Source: JAWWPY01 sp963822825
Lineage (GTDB): Bacteria; Actinomycetota; Actinomycetes; Streptosporangiales; Streptosporangiaceae
Length of the DNA stretch: 64,000 nucleotides
Assembly: GCA_963822825.1 (NCBI GenBank)
Contig: CAWGIW010000012.1
Coordinates: 124,001 to 188,000 of the forward strand
Reading direction: 5' to 3'
Shown here: one piece after another, positions 53,030 to 62,333 of the stretch
Position numbering within the stretch: the first letter of the stretch is position 1
How the letters are laid out: the number at the start of each line of letters is the position of its first letter
Made by a program: the position numbers and the translations under genes
The notes under the pieces: generated by a model
Databases searched by the model: none
Told to the model about the DNA's origin: nothing
What the model saw: only the letters and a program-made list of their open reading frames with translations

Positions 53030-54307
53030 GTGGCGCTTGTCGTGCAGAAGTACGGTGGATCCTCGGTGGCCGACGCCGACGGCATCAAGCGGGTGGCCCA
53101 GCGCATCGTCGCCACCCGCAAGGCCGGCCATTCGGTGGTCGTCGTGGTGTCCGCCATGGGTGACACCACCGATGAGCTGCACGACCTGGCCCGGCAGGTC
53201 AGCCCGCTCCCCCCGGGCCGCGAGCTCGACATGCTCCTCACCGCCGGGGAGCGAATCTCGATGGCCCTGCTGGCCATGGCCATAGCCAACCTCGGCCTGA
53301 GTGCCCGCTCCTTCACCGGATCCCAGGCGGGAGTCATCACCGATTCGGCACACGGGAAGGCCCGCATCATCGATGTGACGCCGGGCCGGATCTCCGGTGC
53401 CCTCGCCGAGGGCGCGATCCCGATCGTCGCGGGTTTCCAGGGAGTCTCGCAGAACGGCAAGGACATCACCACCCTGGGCCGCGGCGGTTCCGACACCACG
53501 GCGGTCGCTCTGGCCGCGGCCCTGAAGGCGGATGTCTGCGAGATCTACACAGACGTGGACGGCGTGTTCACCGCCGATCCGCGGATCGTGCGCACCGCGC
53601 GCCGCATTCCCTGGATCAGCTACGAAGAAATGCTGGAGATGGCCGCGTGCGGGGCGAAGGTCCTGCAACTGCGCTGTGTGGAGTACGCGCGGCGGTACGG
53701 GATGCCGATCCATGTGCGGTCCTCGTACAGCAACCGCGAGGGGACCAGGGTCAGCGACGCGCAACAGAAGGCGGAGGGAGCCACCATGGAGCAGGCCATC
53801 ATCTCCGGGGTCGCGCACGACAGGAGCGAGGCGAAGATCACGGTAGCCGCCGTCCCCGACCGGGTGGGCGAGGCGGCACGGATCTTCCGGGCCATCGCCG
53901 ACGCGGGCATCAACCTCGACATGATCGTGCAGAACATATCCGCGGCCACGACCGGCCTCACGGACATCTCGTTCACTCTGCCGCGCGCCGATGGGCAGGC
54001 CGCCATGGCTGCGTTGGGCGCCATCCGGCCGGTCGTCGGCTTTGACCGCCTGCTCTACGACGACCGGGTCGGGAAGGTCTCGCTGATCGGGGCCGGGATG
54101 CGGTCCCACCCCGGGGTGACCGCCACGTTCTTCGGCGCGCTGGCCGATGCCGGGGTGAACATCGAGATGATCTCCACCTCGGAGATCAGGATCTCGGTCG
54201 TGGTCGACGAGAACGAGGTGGATGTGGCGGTGGGGGCGGCCCACCGGGCCTTCGACCTGGAAGCGGACGAGGTCGAGGCCGTCGTGTACGGAGGGACAGG
54301 CCGGTGA
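53030..54307 (+). CDS. ask: Aspartokinase (alpha subunit/full length)
   Basis: 425 aa. Catalytic domain with VQKYGGSSVADADGIKRVA, VVVVSAMGDTTDEL, LGRGGSDTTAVALAAALKAD and EIYTDVDGVFTADPRIV; two ACT domains at the C-terminus for feedback control by lysine/threonine (AKITVAAVPDRVGEAARIFRAIADAGINLDMIVQN; GKVSLIGAGMRSHPGVTATFFGALADAGVNIEMISTSEIRISVV). First step of the aspartate pathway. GGGAGGAGCGG precedes GTG 53030. The gene overlaps asd by 4 bp (GTGA). Confidence 0.96.
   Translation: MALVVQKYGGSSVADADGIKRVAQRIVATRKAGHSVVVVVSAMGDTTDELHDLARQVSPLPPGRELDMLLTAGERISMALLAMAIANLGLSARSFTGSQAGVITDSAHGKARIIDVTPGRISGALAEGAIPIVAGFQGVSQNGKDITTLGRGGSDTTAVALAAALKADVCEIYTDVDGVFTADPRIVRTARRIPWISYEEMLEMAACGAKVLQLRCVEYARRYGMPIHVRSSYSNREGTRVSDAQQKAEGATMEQAIISGVAHDRSEAKITVAAVPDRVGEAARIFRAIADAGINLDMIVQNISAATTGLTDISFTLPRADGQAAMAALGAIRPVVGFDRLLYDDRVGKVSLIGAGMRSHPGVTATFFGALADAGVNIEMISTSEIRISVVVDENEVDVAVGAAHRAFDLEADEVEAVVYGGTGR
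53786..54307 (+). CDS. Aspartokinase beta subunit (internal in-frame start)
   Basis: ATG 53786 (MEQAIISGVAHDRSEAKITV) lies in frame inside ask, with GCGGAGGG 8 bp upstream, and would yield the 173-aa regulatory ACT-only beta subunit. Internal beta starts are known for actinobacterial and Bacillus alpha2-beta2 aspartokinases. The start context is seen; expression is inferred. Confidence 0.75.
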   Translation: MEQAIISGVAHDRSEAKITVAAVPDRVGEAARIFRAIADAGINLDMIVQNISAATTGLTDISFTLPRADGQAAMAALGAIRPVVGFDRLLYDDRVGKVSLIGAGMRSHPGVTATFFGALADAGVNIEMISTSEIRISVVVDENEVDVAVGAAHRAFDLEADEVEAVVYGGTGR

Positions 54308-55362
54308 GCGCCCGGCCGACGCTGGCCGTCGTCGGCGCTACCGGCGCGGTTGGCACCGTCATGCTCGACCTGCTGTCCACCCGCGATGACGTGTGGGGAG
54401 AGATCCGGCTCGTCGCCTCGCCGCGTTCCGCTGGCCGGCAGTTGCGGGTGCGCGGCGTGGACGTCGAGGTCCTCGGCCTGGCCCCGGAGGTGTTCGACGG
54501 GGTGGACGTGGCCATGTTCGACGTGCCGGATGAGGTGTCCGCACAGTGGGCCCCGATCGCGGCCGAACGGGGCGCGGTCGTAGTGGACAACTCGGGCGCG
54601 TTCCGGATGGACCCGCAGGTGCCGCTGGTGGTGCCCGAGGTCAACCCGGGTGAGGCGGCCAGGCGGCCCAAGGGCATCATCGCCAACCCGAACTGCACCA
54701 CGCTCTCGCTGATCGTCGCCGTGGCCGCGCTGCACCGGGTGTTCGGCCTGCGCGAGATGGTCGTTTCCTCCTATCAGGCGGCATCCGGCGCCGGCCAGGC
54801 TGGGATCGACGCGCTCTACGCGCAGATGGACAAAGTCGCGGGGTCACGAGCACTGGGCCAGCGGGCCGGGGACCTGCGGGCCGCGATCGGGGACTTCGGG
54901 CCGTTCCCCGCCCCTCTGGCGCTCAACGTGGTTCCCTGGGCCGGTTCCGTGAAGGAAGGCGGCTGGTCATCCGAGGAGATGAAGGTCCGCAATGAATCGA
55001 GGAAGATCCTCGGCATGCCAGACCTGAAAGTCTCCGCGACCTGTGTCCGGGTTCCCGTGGTCACCGTCCACTCGGTGACCGTGCACGCGGTGTTCGGCCG
55101 CGAGGTCACCAGGGAAGGCGCGCAGCGGGCGCTGAGCGAGGCACCCGGTGTGGTGCTGAACGACGACCCGGAGCGCGCGGAGTTCCCGACTCCGGCCGAC
55201 GTGGTCGGCACCGACCCGACCTGGGTGGGGCGGGTGCGCCGGGCGCTCGATGACCCGAACGCCATCGAATTGTTTGTCTGCGGCGACAACCTGCGCAAGG
55301 GAGCGGCGCTGAACACCGCGCAGATCGCCGGACTGGTCGCCGCGGAGTTCGCGGCTCGCTGA
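54304..55362 (+). CDS. asd: Aspartate-semialdehyde dehydrogenase
   Basis: 352 aa. VVGATGAVGTVMLDLL (NADP-binding), SPRSAGRQLRVRG, DNSGAFRMDPQVPLVVPEVN, IANPNCTTL with catalytic Cys, SSYQAASGAGQAGIDALY, and SATCVRVPVVTVHSVTVHAVF with active-site Arg/His. Converts aspartyl phosphate to the semialdehyde for lysine, threonine, methionine and diaminopimelate. GTG overlaps the ask stop, so both are co-translated. Confidence 0.97.
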   Translation: MSARPTLAVVGATGAVGTVMLDLLSTRDDVWGEIRLVASPRSAGRQLRVRGVDVEVLGLAPEVFDGVDVAMFDVPDEVSAQWAPIAAERGAVVVDNSGAFRMDPQVPLVVPEVNPGEAARRPKGIIANPNCTTLSLIVAVAALHRVFGLREMVVSSYQAASGAGQAGIDALYAQMDKVAGSRALGQRAGDLRAAIGDFGPFPAPLALNVVPWAGSVKEGGWSSEEMKVRNESRKILGMPDLKVSATCVRVPVVTVHSVTVHAVFGREVTREGAQRALSEAPGVVLNDDPERAEFPTPADVVGTDPTWVGRVRRALDDPNAIELFVCGDNLRKGAALNTAQIAGLVAAEFAAR

Positions 55363-55447
55363 CCTGGGCGTCTCGCGGCCGGAACATCGGTAGGGTCAGG
55401 TCGGGGGTCGGACTGGTGCGAGGGCGACTGGGCGTCGGAGGCCGCGG

Positions 55448-56437
55448 ATGTCGGGCGTTGGGGGCGTGCTGCGGGCCTCGCCGGAGTCCGTGCTATTCAC
55501 CACCTACAACGTGCTGGACTTGTTCGCCGACATCTGTCCCGGCGGGCGCGCGCACTACGACGAAGTCGTGGAGACGATCCGGGCCCTGGGCACCGACGTC
55601 CTCGCCATCCAGGAGATCCGCGCTCCCAGCGGGACCGTGGCCCGCCAGCGGCTGCTGCAGCTGGGCGATGACCTGGAAATGGACTGCCAGGTCCCCGGCC
55701 CAGAATTGGGTTATGCGCTCCCGGCGATCGGCATGGGGTCGCATGGTTACCACGTCGGCCTGCTGTGGCGGCCGGGAATCGAGCCGGTGCCAGGCACATT
55801 CCGCAACCGCAAGAACGATTTCTGGCATTCCCTGGCGACGGTAACGCTTGACCTCGGGGGCCACACGGTGCGACATGCCGCTTACCACGCCCCTCCGTTT
55901 GGCCGGAAAATACGATCGGACCAAAACGAATTGGTCGTCGCTTTTCTCGCCCGGCCGCCCTGGGGGCCACCAACGCTGGTCGGGGCGGACTGGAACGGCG
56001 AGAGCGCGGACCGCGTCCTGGATGAGAGCACCGGCGAGTGGCGGCTCTATGAGCCGGGTGACCCCTACGCCGGCGCGGCATGGTTCGGGGAGATGGTCTA
56101 CCAGTGCGAGTGGGACTATGACTCCCGAGGCCAGCGCAGGCACTGGGTCGACCGGGGCCCGGGCGAGGTGCTGTGGGCGGGGGGCCTGCACGACGCGGCG
56201 GCGGCCCTGCGCTCGCCGTGGCAGCCGACCACCGGTCATCATCCCGCTGACGAGCATGCCGCGCACGGCGTCCGGCGCCGCATCGACGCGATCCGGGTGA
56301 CCAGCGGACTGCTCGGCGCACTGCGGGCGCACCATGTCACCGACACCGAACTGACCAGGCGAGCATCTGACCACCTGCCCGTCACGGTGGACTACGTCCC
56401 ATCGGCCATCTCGGCCCCGCCGGTCCGCTCCGCGTAG
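55448..56437 (+). CDS. Endonuclease/exonuclease/phosphatase-fold protein
   Basis: 329 aa, no signal peptide. FTTYNVLDLF (N motif), DVLAIQEIR (catalytic Glu), HAAYHAPPFG (His), LVGADWNGES (DxN) and TRRASDHLPVTVDYV (terminal DH pair) are the conserved residues of the DNase I/AP-endonuclease/phosphatase superfamily. Whether it cuts DNA or a phosphate ester cannot be told. Located after asd, about 85 bp apart. Confidence 0.82.
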   Translation: MSGVGGVLRASPESVLFTTYNVLDLFADICPGGRAHYDEVVETIRALGTDVLAIQEIRAPSGTVARQRLLQLGDDLEMDCQVPGPELGYALPAIGMGSHGYHVGLLWRPGIEPVPGTFRNRKNDFWHSLATVTLDLGGHTVRHAAYHAPPFGRKIRSDQNELVVAFLARPPWGPPTLVGADWNGESADRVLDESTGEWRLYEPGDPYAGAAWFGEMVYQCEWDYDSRGQRRHWVDRGPGEVLWAGGLHDAAAALRSPWQPTTGHHPADEHAAHGVRRRIDAIRVTSGLLGALRAHHVTDTELTRRASDHLPVTVDYVPSAISAPPVRSA

Positions 56438-56842
56438 TTCACGACGCGGAACCGCCCGCCACGGCAAGGCACCCGTCAGGATCCTCGGTCAGGAACCAGG
56501 CCATGCCCCATGATCTGTGATCACGACCGGTGATCGCATCTCGTTATTGCCGTCAGACCAGGTAGGATCTGTCCGCTATGCGAGGTCAGGGACACGGCGC
56601 GGCCACCGAGAGGAAGGCCGACCTGCCCCTGAGTTGGCCGTTACCCCCCCGCTGACGTGCCAAAACGGCCGCTCAGCTCACTTTCTATATCGTTTCGTTG
56701 CGTAACCGGAATCGAGCGCGATAGCATCCGTATCAGCCCGGCGGAGAAGCGGGATCCTCCCGGCAGTGGCAATGTTGCCCTCGTGCAGCTATTTCACGGT
56801 AATGGTAAATGAGCGGTGGAATTGCTTCCCCGGGAGGGAATC
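56438..56842. other. Intergenic region before the di-heme membrane protein gene
   Basis: About 400 bp without a gene. It contains an AT-rich patch around 56680-56720; TTGCGT (about 56698) and TAGCAT (about 56723), 18-19 bp apart, are a possible promoter. Nothing else recognised. Confidence 0.35.
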
Positions 56843-58816
56843 GTGTCAGCGAAGGGTGACCCGACGGCTGGGCCTTCACGTGGTTTTTGGCTGCGTAGAG
56901 GTCCCACCTACCAGGATGCCCGGGTCGCACGATCTAGGCCCTGGCTTCCTTATGCATTCTGGATGCTTGCAGTTGTAGGCGTCGCTGTCTTGATACTGGC
57001 CGCGACAGGAATAGGTCGGCATGTCGGCGCGACAACTGGCAGCTTTCTCCTGTATTACGCGGGAGTATTCGTACTCCTGGCGCTTACCGGCACGGTCGTC
57101 ATCGGCTTGGTCGCTACCGACCGCATCATCATGTCACCCGAAAGGCGAGTCACCGCTCAGGCTGTGCACCGGGCCGTCGCGACCGGCGCTTTGGCCTTTC
57201 TCATCATCCACATCGTCTCGGAGATAGCGGTCGGGCGGTCACAGCCGGCCGACGCCGTGATTCCCTTTCTGGATCAAGGCCGTACCTTCTACCTCGGCCT
57301 CGGCACGGTCGCCTCCGACCTGATGGTCGTGATCGCGGTGACCGGGATCTTCCGGGCCCGTCTCGCCAGCACCATGTCCCCGGTGGCGTGGCGGGCCGTT
57401 CACGGGACGGCGTACGCCTCGTGGTTGATGGGGATCGCGCATGGACTGCTGGCCGGCCGGACCGCGCACCCTTTCTTCGGTTCCGCCGGCTTTGTCCCCT
57501 GGAGTTACGGTGCGTGCGTGGCGTTCGTCGGCGTCGCCCTCGTGGTGCGGTTCGTCGCGAAGGACCGCGCCGCCGAGCACGCGATCGCCCAACCGGTTCC
57601 GGAGCGCCCGGCTCCATCGTGGCCACCCGCGGCTGGGCCACCCGTTCTGGGCCAGCCTGCTTTCGGGGCCACGCCCCTTGCGGTTTCGCCCGCCCGGCCA
57701 CTCCAGCGAGCCCTGCCTGCCCCGCCCGCCGCCGCACCGGTCAAGGTGCCGGCCGCTCTTCCGGCCGGCCGCGGTCAGGCGGCCGATGGTAATGAGTCCG
57801 GCCACGGCGAGCCACGTGCCGCTTACGCCTCCGACGGCACAGGCGTGCATTTCGGCAACGACATGGGCGACTACCAGGACGGCACGCGCGGCCGGTACGG
57901 CCAGGTCAACGCCTACCGCCAGGACGACATCCGTGTGCCGGTCAGCCAAGAGGGCGCGCGGGTGTACTTCGGCAACGACACCCGCGGCCGGTACGGCCAG
58001 GACGACACGCGCGACGGTTACCCGCCGGGCGATCCGCGCGGCGGTTACAGCCGCGACGACGTGCGCGGCAGCTACCCGCCGGACGACCCGGGCGGCTATG
58101 GCCAGGACGGTACGCGCGGCGGTTACGGCCGCGACGACGTGCGCGGCGGTTACCCGCCGGGCGACCCGGGCGGCGGCTATGGCCAGGACGGTACGCGCGG
58201 TGGTTACGGCCGCGATGTCGTGCGCGGCGGTTACCTGCCGGGTGACCCGGGCGGTGATTACGGCCGGGGCGACACCCGGGGCGGTGACCAGCCGGGCGAC
58301 ATGCGCGGTGGTTACGGCCGCGATGACACGCGCGGCGGTTACCCGCAAGGCGACCCGCGCGGTGGTTACGGCCGGGGCGACACCCGGGGCGGTGGCCAGC
58401 CGGGCGACATGCGCGGTGGTTACGGCCGCGATGACACGCGCGGCGGTTACCCGCAAGGCGACCCGCGCGGTGGTTACGGCCGGGGCGACACCCGGGGCGG
58501 TGGCCAGCCGGGCGACATGCGCGGTGGTTACGGCCGCGATGACGCGCGCGGTTACCCGCCGGGTGACATGCGCGGTTACCCGCCGGGCGACCCGCGCGGC
58601 GGTTACGGCCGCGACGATGCGCGCGGCGGTTACCCGCGGGGCGACATGCGCGGTGGCTACGGCCCGGACGACACCGGCGGCCATTACGACCAGGACGACC
58701 CGCGCGGGTACTACGGCCAGGAGCAGGGCTCCTCATTCGAGGAGGATTACGCCGATCATGAGGTGACCGGCCCGTTGCCGGCCATTCCGTTCGCCCGCTA
58801 CGGGACGCGCCCGTGA
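56843..58816 (+). CDS. Di-heme ferric-reductase/cytochrome b-like membrane protein with Gly/Tyr/Asp repeat tail
   Basis: 657 aa from GTG 56843 (GGGAGGGA just upstream); ATG 56816 is a longer alternative. The first 260 residues have about six helices. Two helices carry His pairs 13-14 residues apart (QAVHR...FLIIHIVSE; RAVHGTAYASWLMGIAHGLL), the pattern that ligates two stacked hemes b in ferric reductase-like domains. A Pro/Ala linker follows, then about 300 residues of GGYGRDDTRGGYPPGDP-type repeats, probably a disordered hydrophilic extension. The stop overlaps the NuoF-ferredoxin fusion gene, so the two form a redox pair. Confidence 0.75.
   Translation: MSAKGDPTAGPSRGFWLRRGPTYQDARVARSRPWLPYAFWMLAVVGVAVLILAATGIGRHVGATTGSFLLYYAGVFVLLALTGTVVIGLVATDRIIMSPERRVTAQAVHRAVATGALAFLIIHIVSEIAVGRSQPADAVIPFLDQGRTFYLGLGTVASDLMVVIAVTGIFRARLASTMSPVAWRAVHGTAYASWLMGIAHGLLAGRTAHPFFGSAGFVPWSYGACVAFVGVALVVRFVAKDRAAEHAIAQPVPERPAPSWPPAAGPPVLGQPAFGATPLAVSPARPLQRALPAPPAAAPVKVPAALPAGRGQAADGNESGHGEPRAAYASDGTGVHFGNDMGDYQDGTRGRYGQVNAYRQDDIRVPVSQEGARVYFGNDTRGRYGQDDTRDGYPPGDPRGGYSRDDVRGSYPPDDPGGYGQDGTRGGYGRDDVRGGYPPGDPGGGYGQDGTRGGYGRDVVRGGYLPGDPGGDYGRGDTRGGDQPGDMRGGYGRDDTRGGYPQGDPRGGYGRGDTRGGGQPGDMRGGYGRDDTRGGYPQGDPRGGYGRGDTRGGGQPGDMRGGYGRDDARGYPPGDMRGYPPGDPRGGYGRDDARGGYPRGDMRGGYGPDDTGGHYDQDDPRGYYGQEQGSSFEEDYADHEVTGPLPAIPFARYGTRP
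57990..58700. repeat. Tandem Gly/Tyr/Asp repeat region
   Basis: Imperfect units of 24-27 bp, grouped into longer near-identical blocks (for example about 58310-58440 and 58430-58560), encode GGYGRDDTR, GGYPPGDPR and GGYGRGDTR. Long antisense frames over this stretch are a by-product of the repeats. Confidence 0.85.
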
Positions 58817-60387
58817 AGGAACTCGCCGCCCCGGAGGCGATGCGGATAGGCCGTGCCCGTCTCACCGCGGGCCTGGACCGGTACGAGAGTATCGACCTGG
58901 CCACTCACCAGGAGATCTTCGGCCCGATGCGCCGGATGACCGCGCGCCAGCTGGTCGAGATGGCGGAAAGCGTCGATCTCCGCGGCCGTGGCGGGGCGGC
59001 ATTCCCGGTCGGCCGCAAGATCAGGGCGGTAATGCAGACGGCCGCCGCGCGGAAGTGCAGGCCGGTGGTCCTCGTCAACGGCACCGAGGGGGAGCCGGGC
59101 AGCGCCAAAGACAAGATGCTGCTGCTCAGGTCGCCCTATCTCGTCCTCGGTGGTGCCCTGCTCACGGCCCGGGCCCTGAGCGCCAGGGAGATCGTCATTG
59201 GGGTGACCGGAGGCGGCCGGGTGGCCAAGTCGGTCGTGGAGGCGGCCAAGGCGGAGCCGGACCTGAGGAAGATCCTGCGGATCGTGGAGGTACCCGACAG
59301 GTTCGTGTCGGGTGAGGGCGGTGCCCTGGTCAACGCCGTCAATGGCAAGGTCGCCCTGCCGCCTGGCCGTAAGCGGCGAGCCAGCGATGTCGGGGTGGAC
59401 GGGGTGCCCACCTACCTGTCCAACGCCGAGACGTTCGCTCAGCTCGCGGTGCTCGCCATGCTCGGCACGGAGGGTTACGCCTCGGACGGGACGGCGGAGG
59501 AACCAGGGACGATGCTGCTGACGGTCGGCGGGTCGGCCGGCCGCCCAGCGGTGGTGGAGGTTCCCACCGGTGTGCCGCTCGGCAACGTCCTGGACATCTG
59601 CGAGGCCACGGCGCACGACGGCGTCCTGGTCGGTGGCTACCACGGGATGTGGCTCCCCTCGGAGGTCGCTGACGAGGTACCAGTGTCCCGGGCTGGCCTC
59701 GATGCTGCTGGCGGGACGCTCGGCGCGGGCATCGTCCTTCCGCTCGGCGCGGGCACTTGCCCGCTGGGCGAGGTGGCCCGGATCGTGCGGTACCTGGCCA
59801 AGGAATCGTCGGGCCAGTGCGGTCCGTGCAAGCTCGGCCTGCCAGGCATTGCCCGCTCGATGAGTGCGCTCGCGGACGGTTCCGGCGGGATGGACGCACT
59901 GGACGCCGCCCGCCGGGCTGCTTCCGTGGTCCGCGGACGTGGTGCCTGCGCCCACCCGGACGGCACGTCCAGGTTTGTCCTCTCGGCGCTGGACGTGTTC
60001 ACCGACGACCTGGCTGCGCACATGTTCCGCGGCTCATGCGGGCAGCCAGTCCGCGGCGTCCTGCCGCTTTCGGCGGAAGACGACGAAGCGCGCCTGCAGG
60101 TGGACTGGACCCGGTGCCAGGGACATGGGCTCTGCCGCAGCGTCGTGCCGGAACTTGTGCAGCTCGATAATCAGGGCTTTCCTGTGTTCTTGGACATGCC
60201 GGTGCCGTTCTGGCTGGAGAAGGAGGCTCAGCAGGCGGTCTCGATGTGCCCCGCGCTGGCCCTCAGGCTCACTCCGTCGGGGCCATCGGGTGGCCCGGGC
60301 AAGGCCCCTCGCCCGGCTCTGTCCAGTGCCGCGCCCCCGACCTTGCAGCTCGTCATCCCGCCCCGCCGCGAGCTCCCCCCGGCCTGA
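58813..60387 (+). CDS. NuoF-like NADH oxidoreductase with C-terminal ferredoxin
   Basis: 524 aa. FMN/NADH domain with LRGRGGAAFPVGRKIR, VLVNGTEGEPGSAKDKML; SLBB-like region; then the NuoF 4Fe-4S motif SSGQCGPCKLG...GACAHPDG. The last about 80 residues form a small ferredoxin (LQVDWTRCQGHGLCRSVVPEL...SMCPALAL; three Cys, a 3Fe-4S or 4Fe-4S cluster). GTG overlaps the di-heme protein stop. Together they look like a membrane electron-transfer unit passing NADH electrons through FMN, Fe-S and heme to an unknown acceptor. Confidence 0.85.
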   Translation: MKELAAPEAMRIGRARLTAGLDRYESIDLATHQEIFGPMRRMTARQLVEMAESVDLRGRGGAAFPVGRKIRAVMQTAAARKCRPVVLVNGTEGEPGSAKDKMLLLRSPYLVLGGALLTARALSAREIVIGVTGGGRVAKSVVEAAKAEPDLRKILRIVEVPDRFVSGEGGALVNAVNGKVALPPGRKRRASDVGVDGVPTYLSNAETFAQLAVLAMLGTEGYASDGTAEEPGTMLLTVGGSAGRPAVVEVPTGVPLGNVLDICEATAHDGVLVGGYHGMWLPSEVADEVPVSRAGLDAAGGTLGAGIVLPLGAGTCPLGEVARIVRYLAKESSGQCGPCKLGLPGIARSMSALADGSGGMDALDAARRAASVVRGRGACAHPDGTSRFVLSALDVFTDDLAAHMFRGSCGQPVRGVLPLSAEDDEARLQVDWTRCQGHGLCRSVVPELVQLDNQGFPVFLDMPVPFWLEKEAQQAVSMCPALALRLTPSGPSGGPGKAPRPALSSAAPPTLQLVIPPRRELPPA

Positions 60388-60491
60388 CGGCCTCCCCGGT
60401 TCCGCCGCCAGGAAGTGTTCGTAGGCTGGTCGCGTGTACCGGGCGTGCTGACCGGCGGGCGGCGCTGCGGCCCGCGGGTAAGGGGGAACGC

Positions 60492-61502
60492 ATGAGGGTG
60501 GTCCGATTGCACGCTGTGGGCGATCTCCGGATCAGCGAGGTGCCGGTTCCCGCGCCGGAACCGGGGATGAGCCTGGTCCGGGTGACGGCCGTGGGCATCT
60601 GCGGCTCGGATCTGCACTGGTGGGGCGAGGCCGGCATCGGAGACGCGACCCTGGCGGCGCCCCTGGTCCTCGGGCACGAGGCGGCCGGGGTGATCGTGGA
60701 AGGTCCGCGGAACGGTGAGCATGTGGCGATCGATCCGGCCGTCCCCTGCGGCGCCTGCCGGTCCTGCCGCGATGGTCACCGGAACCTCTGCAGCCACACC
60801 AAATTCGCCGGGCACGCCGGCCAGGACGGCGTGATGCAAGACTTCATGACCTGGCCCTCGGAATTGCTGCGCTCGCTGCCGGCCGCACTGACCGACGCTG
60901 AAGGCTCGTTGCTCGAGCCTCTGGGCGTGGCCATCCACGCTCTCGACCTGGGTCATGTGCGGCTCGGGGCATCGGTCGCGGTCGTCGGCTGCGGCCCGAT
61001 CGGGCTTCTGCTCGTCCAGGTCCTGCGGGCGGCCGGTGCCGGCTCGGTGGCCGCCGTCAACCCGCTGCCGCACCGGCTCGAAGCGGCCGCCCGGTTCGGC
61101 GCCGACGTCGTCGCGGATCCCGGCCGGGCCAGCCGCCTGATCGCCCATCGTGATCTGACCGACGAGGGGGTGGACGTGGCGTTCGAGATGGCCGGGACCA
61201 GCGAGGCGGTGCAGCTGGCCATGGCCATGACCCGGCCTGGCGGCCGGGTGGTGCTGGGCGGCATCCCCAGCGACGACAAGACCACCTTCCAGGCCTCCGT
61301 GGCCCGGCGCAAAGGCCTCACTATCGCCATGGTCCGCCGGATGAAAGAGGTCTACCCGCGGGCGATCAACCTGGCCGCACAGAAGCAGGTCGATCTCACC
61401 CATCTGGTGACGCACCGGTTTCCGCTGGACAAGGCGGCGGATGCGTTCGCCGCCGCGGCGCAGCGCACCGGCCTCAAGGTCATCATCGAGCCCGGTATCT
61501 GA
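60492..61502 (+). CDS. Zinc-dependent alcohol/polyol dehydrogenase (L-idonate 5-dehydrogenase-like)
   Basis: 336 aa, MDR family. VGICGSDLHWWGEAGIG (Cys, catalytic zinc), LGHEAAGVI (His-Glu), the structural zinc site PCGACRSCRDGHRNLC and the nucleotide motif VVGCGPIGLLLVQVL. SDLHWWGEAGIGD is typical of L-idonate/sorbitol dehydrogenase-like enzymes. ATG 60492 has AGGGGGAA upstream. It precedes the thioesterase gene by 1 bp, so they probably share a transcript. Confidence 0.85.
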   Translation: MRVVRLHAVGDLRISEVPVPAPEPGMSLVRVTAVGICGSDLHWWGEAGIGDATLAAPLVLGHEAAGVIVEGPRNGEHVAIDPAVPCGACRSCRDGHRNLCSHTKFAGHAGQDGVMQDFMTWPSELLRSLPAALTDAEGSLLEPLGVAIHALDLGHVRLGASVAVVGCGPIGLLLVQVLRAAGAGSVAAVNPLPHRLEAAARFGADVVADPGRASRLIAHRDLTDEGVDVAFEMAGTSEAVQLAMAMTRPGGRVVLGGIPSDDKTTFQASVARRKGLTIAMVRRMKEVYPRAINLAAQKQVDLTHLVTHRFPLDKAADAFAAAAQRTGLKVIIEPGI

Positions 61503-61503
61503 A

Positions 61504-62328
61504 GTGGACGCGAGCTTCTATGTCCCGCTCGGTGGCGGCAAGTGGCTGGGCACCGTGCATACGACCGGGCCGTGGGACGCGCGGGCCCAGCACGGCGGTC
61601 CGCCGAGCGCGCTGCTGGGGCGGGCCATCCAGCGGTGCGCGCCGCGGGACGACATGATCATCGCCCGGTTCACCTGCGAGATTCTCGGTGCCATCCCGGT
61701 CGGCGAGCTTGAGGTCCGGGCTCGCGTCACCCGCCCCGGCCGAAGCGTCGAACTCCTCGAAGCAGTGGCCAGCGCCGGCTCGCGCGACGTGGCGTCCGCC
61801 CGGGCCTGGCGGGTATTGCGCACGGACAGCCAGTCGGCAGGTCCTCGGCTGGCGCGGCCTCCCGCGCTGCCTGATAAGGCGCTCACCGAACCGCCCGGTG
61901 GCGGGATGCCCGGTGGCGGGATGCCCAGTGGCGGGATGCCCGGTGGCTGGGTGGACGGTTATCTCTCCGCCGTCGAGTGGCGTCCGGTCCAGGGCAGCTT
62001 CGCATCGCCGGGCCCCAGCACCGTATGGGCCAGGCTGCGCTATCCGCTGATAGCGGACGAGGAGACCGGTCCGCTGGAGCGGGTGCTGGCCGTCGCGGAC
62101 AGCGGCAACGGGCTCTCGGCCGAGCTTGACATCACTCGCTGGCAATTCATCAATCCCGAGCTCACCGTGCATCTGCACCGGATGGCGGCCGGTGAATGGA
62201 TCTGTCTCGACGCGCGGACCACGATCTCCGCCGGGGGTGCCGGGCTGGCCACGTCGGTCCTGTCCGACCTCGACGGCCCGGTCGGCGTCGGCGCCCAGTC
62301 GCTGCTCGTCGCGGCGCGGCGCGCCTGA
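61504..62328 (+). CDS. Thioesterase-family (double hot-dog) protein
   Basis: 274 aa from GTG 61504. GGGKWLGTVHTTGPWDARAQHGGPPSALLGRAIQR, FTCEILGAIPVGELEVRARVTRPGRSVELLEAVASA and a second half with ERVLAVADSGNGLSAELDITRWQFINPELTVHLHRMAAGEWICLDARTTISAGGAGLATSVLSDLDGPVGVGAQSLLV match acyl-CoA thioesterase/TesB-like proteins of actinobacteria. Between the halves are three GGGMP repeats. Substrate unknown. Followed by a repeat array and a convergent regulator. Confidence 0.78.
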   Translation: MDASFYVPLGGGKWLGTVHTTGPWDARAQHGGPPSALLGRAIQRCAPRDDMIIARFTCEILGAIPVGELEVRARVTRPGRSVELLEAVASAGSRDVASARAWRVLRTDSQSAGPRLARPPALPDKALTEPPGGGMPGGGMPSGGMPGGWVDGYLSAVEWRPVQGSFASPGPSTVWARLRYPLIADEETGPLERVLAVADSGNGLSAELDITRWQFINPELTVHLHRMAAGEWICLDARTTISAGGAGLATSVLSDLDGPVGVGAQSLLVAARRA

Positions 62329-62333
62329 CGCCT

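Noticed and set aside
57239..58904. Long minus-strand frames over the di-heme protein repeat tail
   Set aside because: Low-complexity Ala/Val/Arg by-products of the GGYGRDD-coding repeats.
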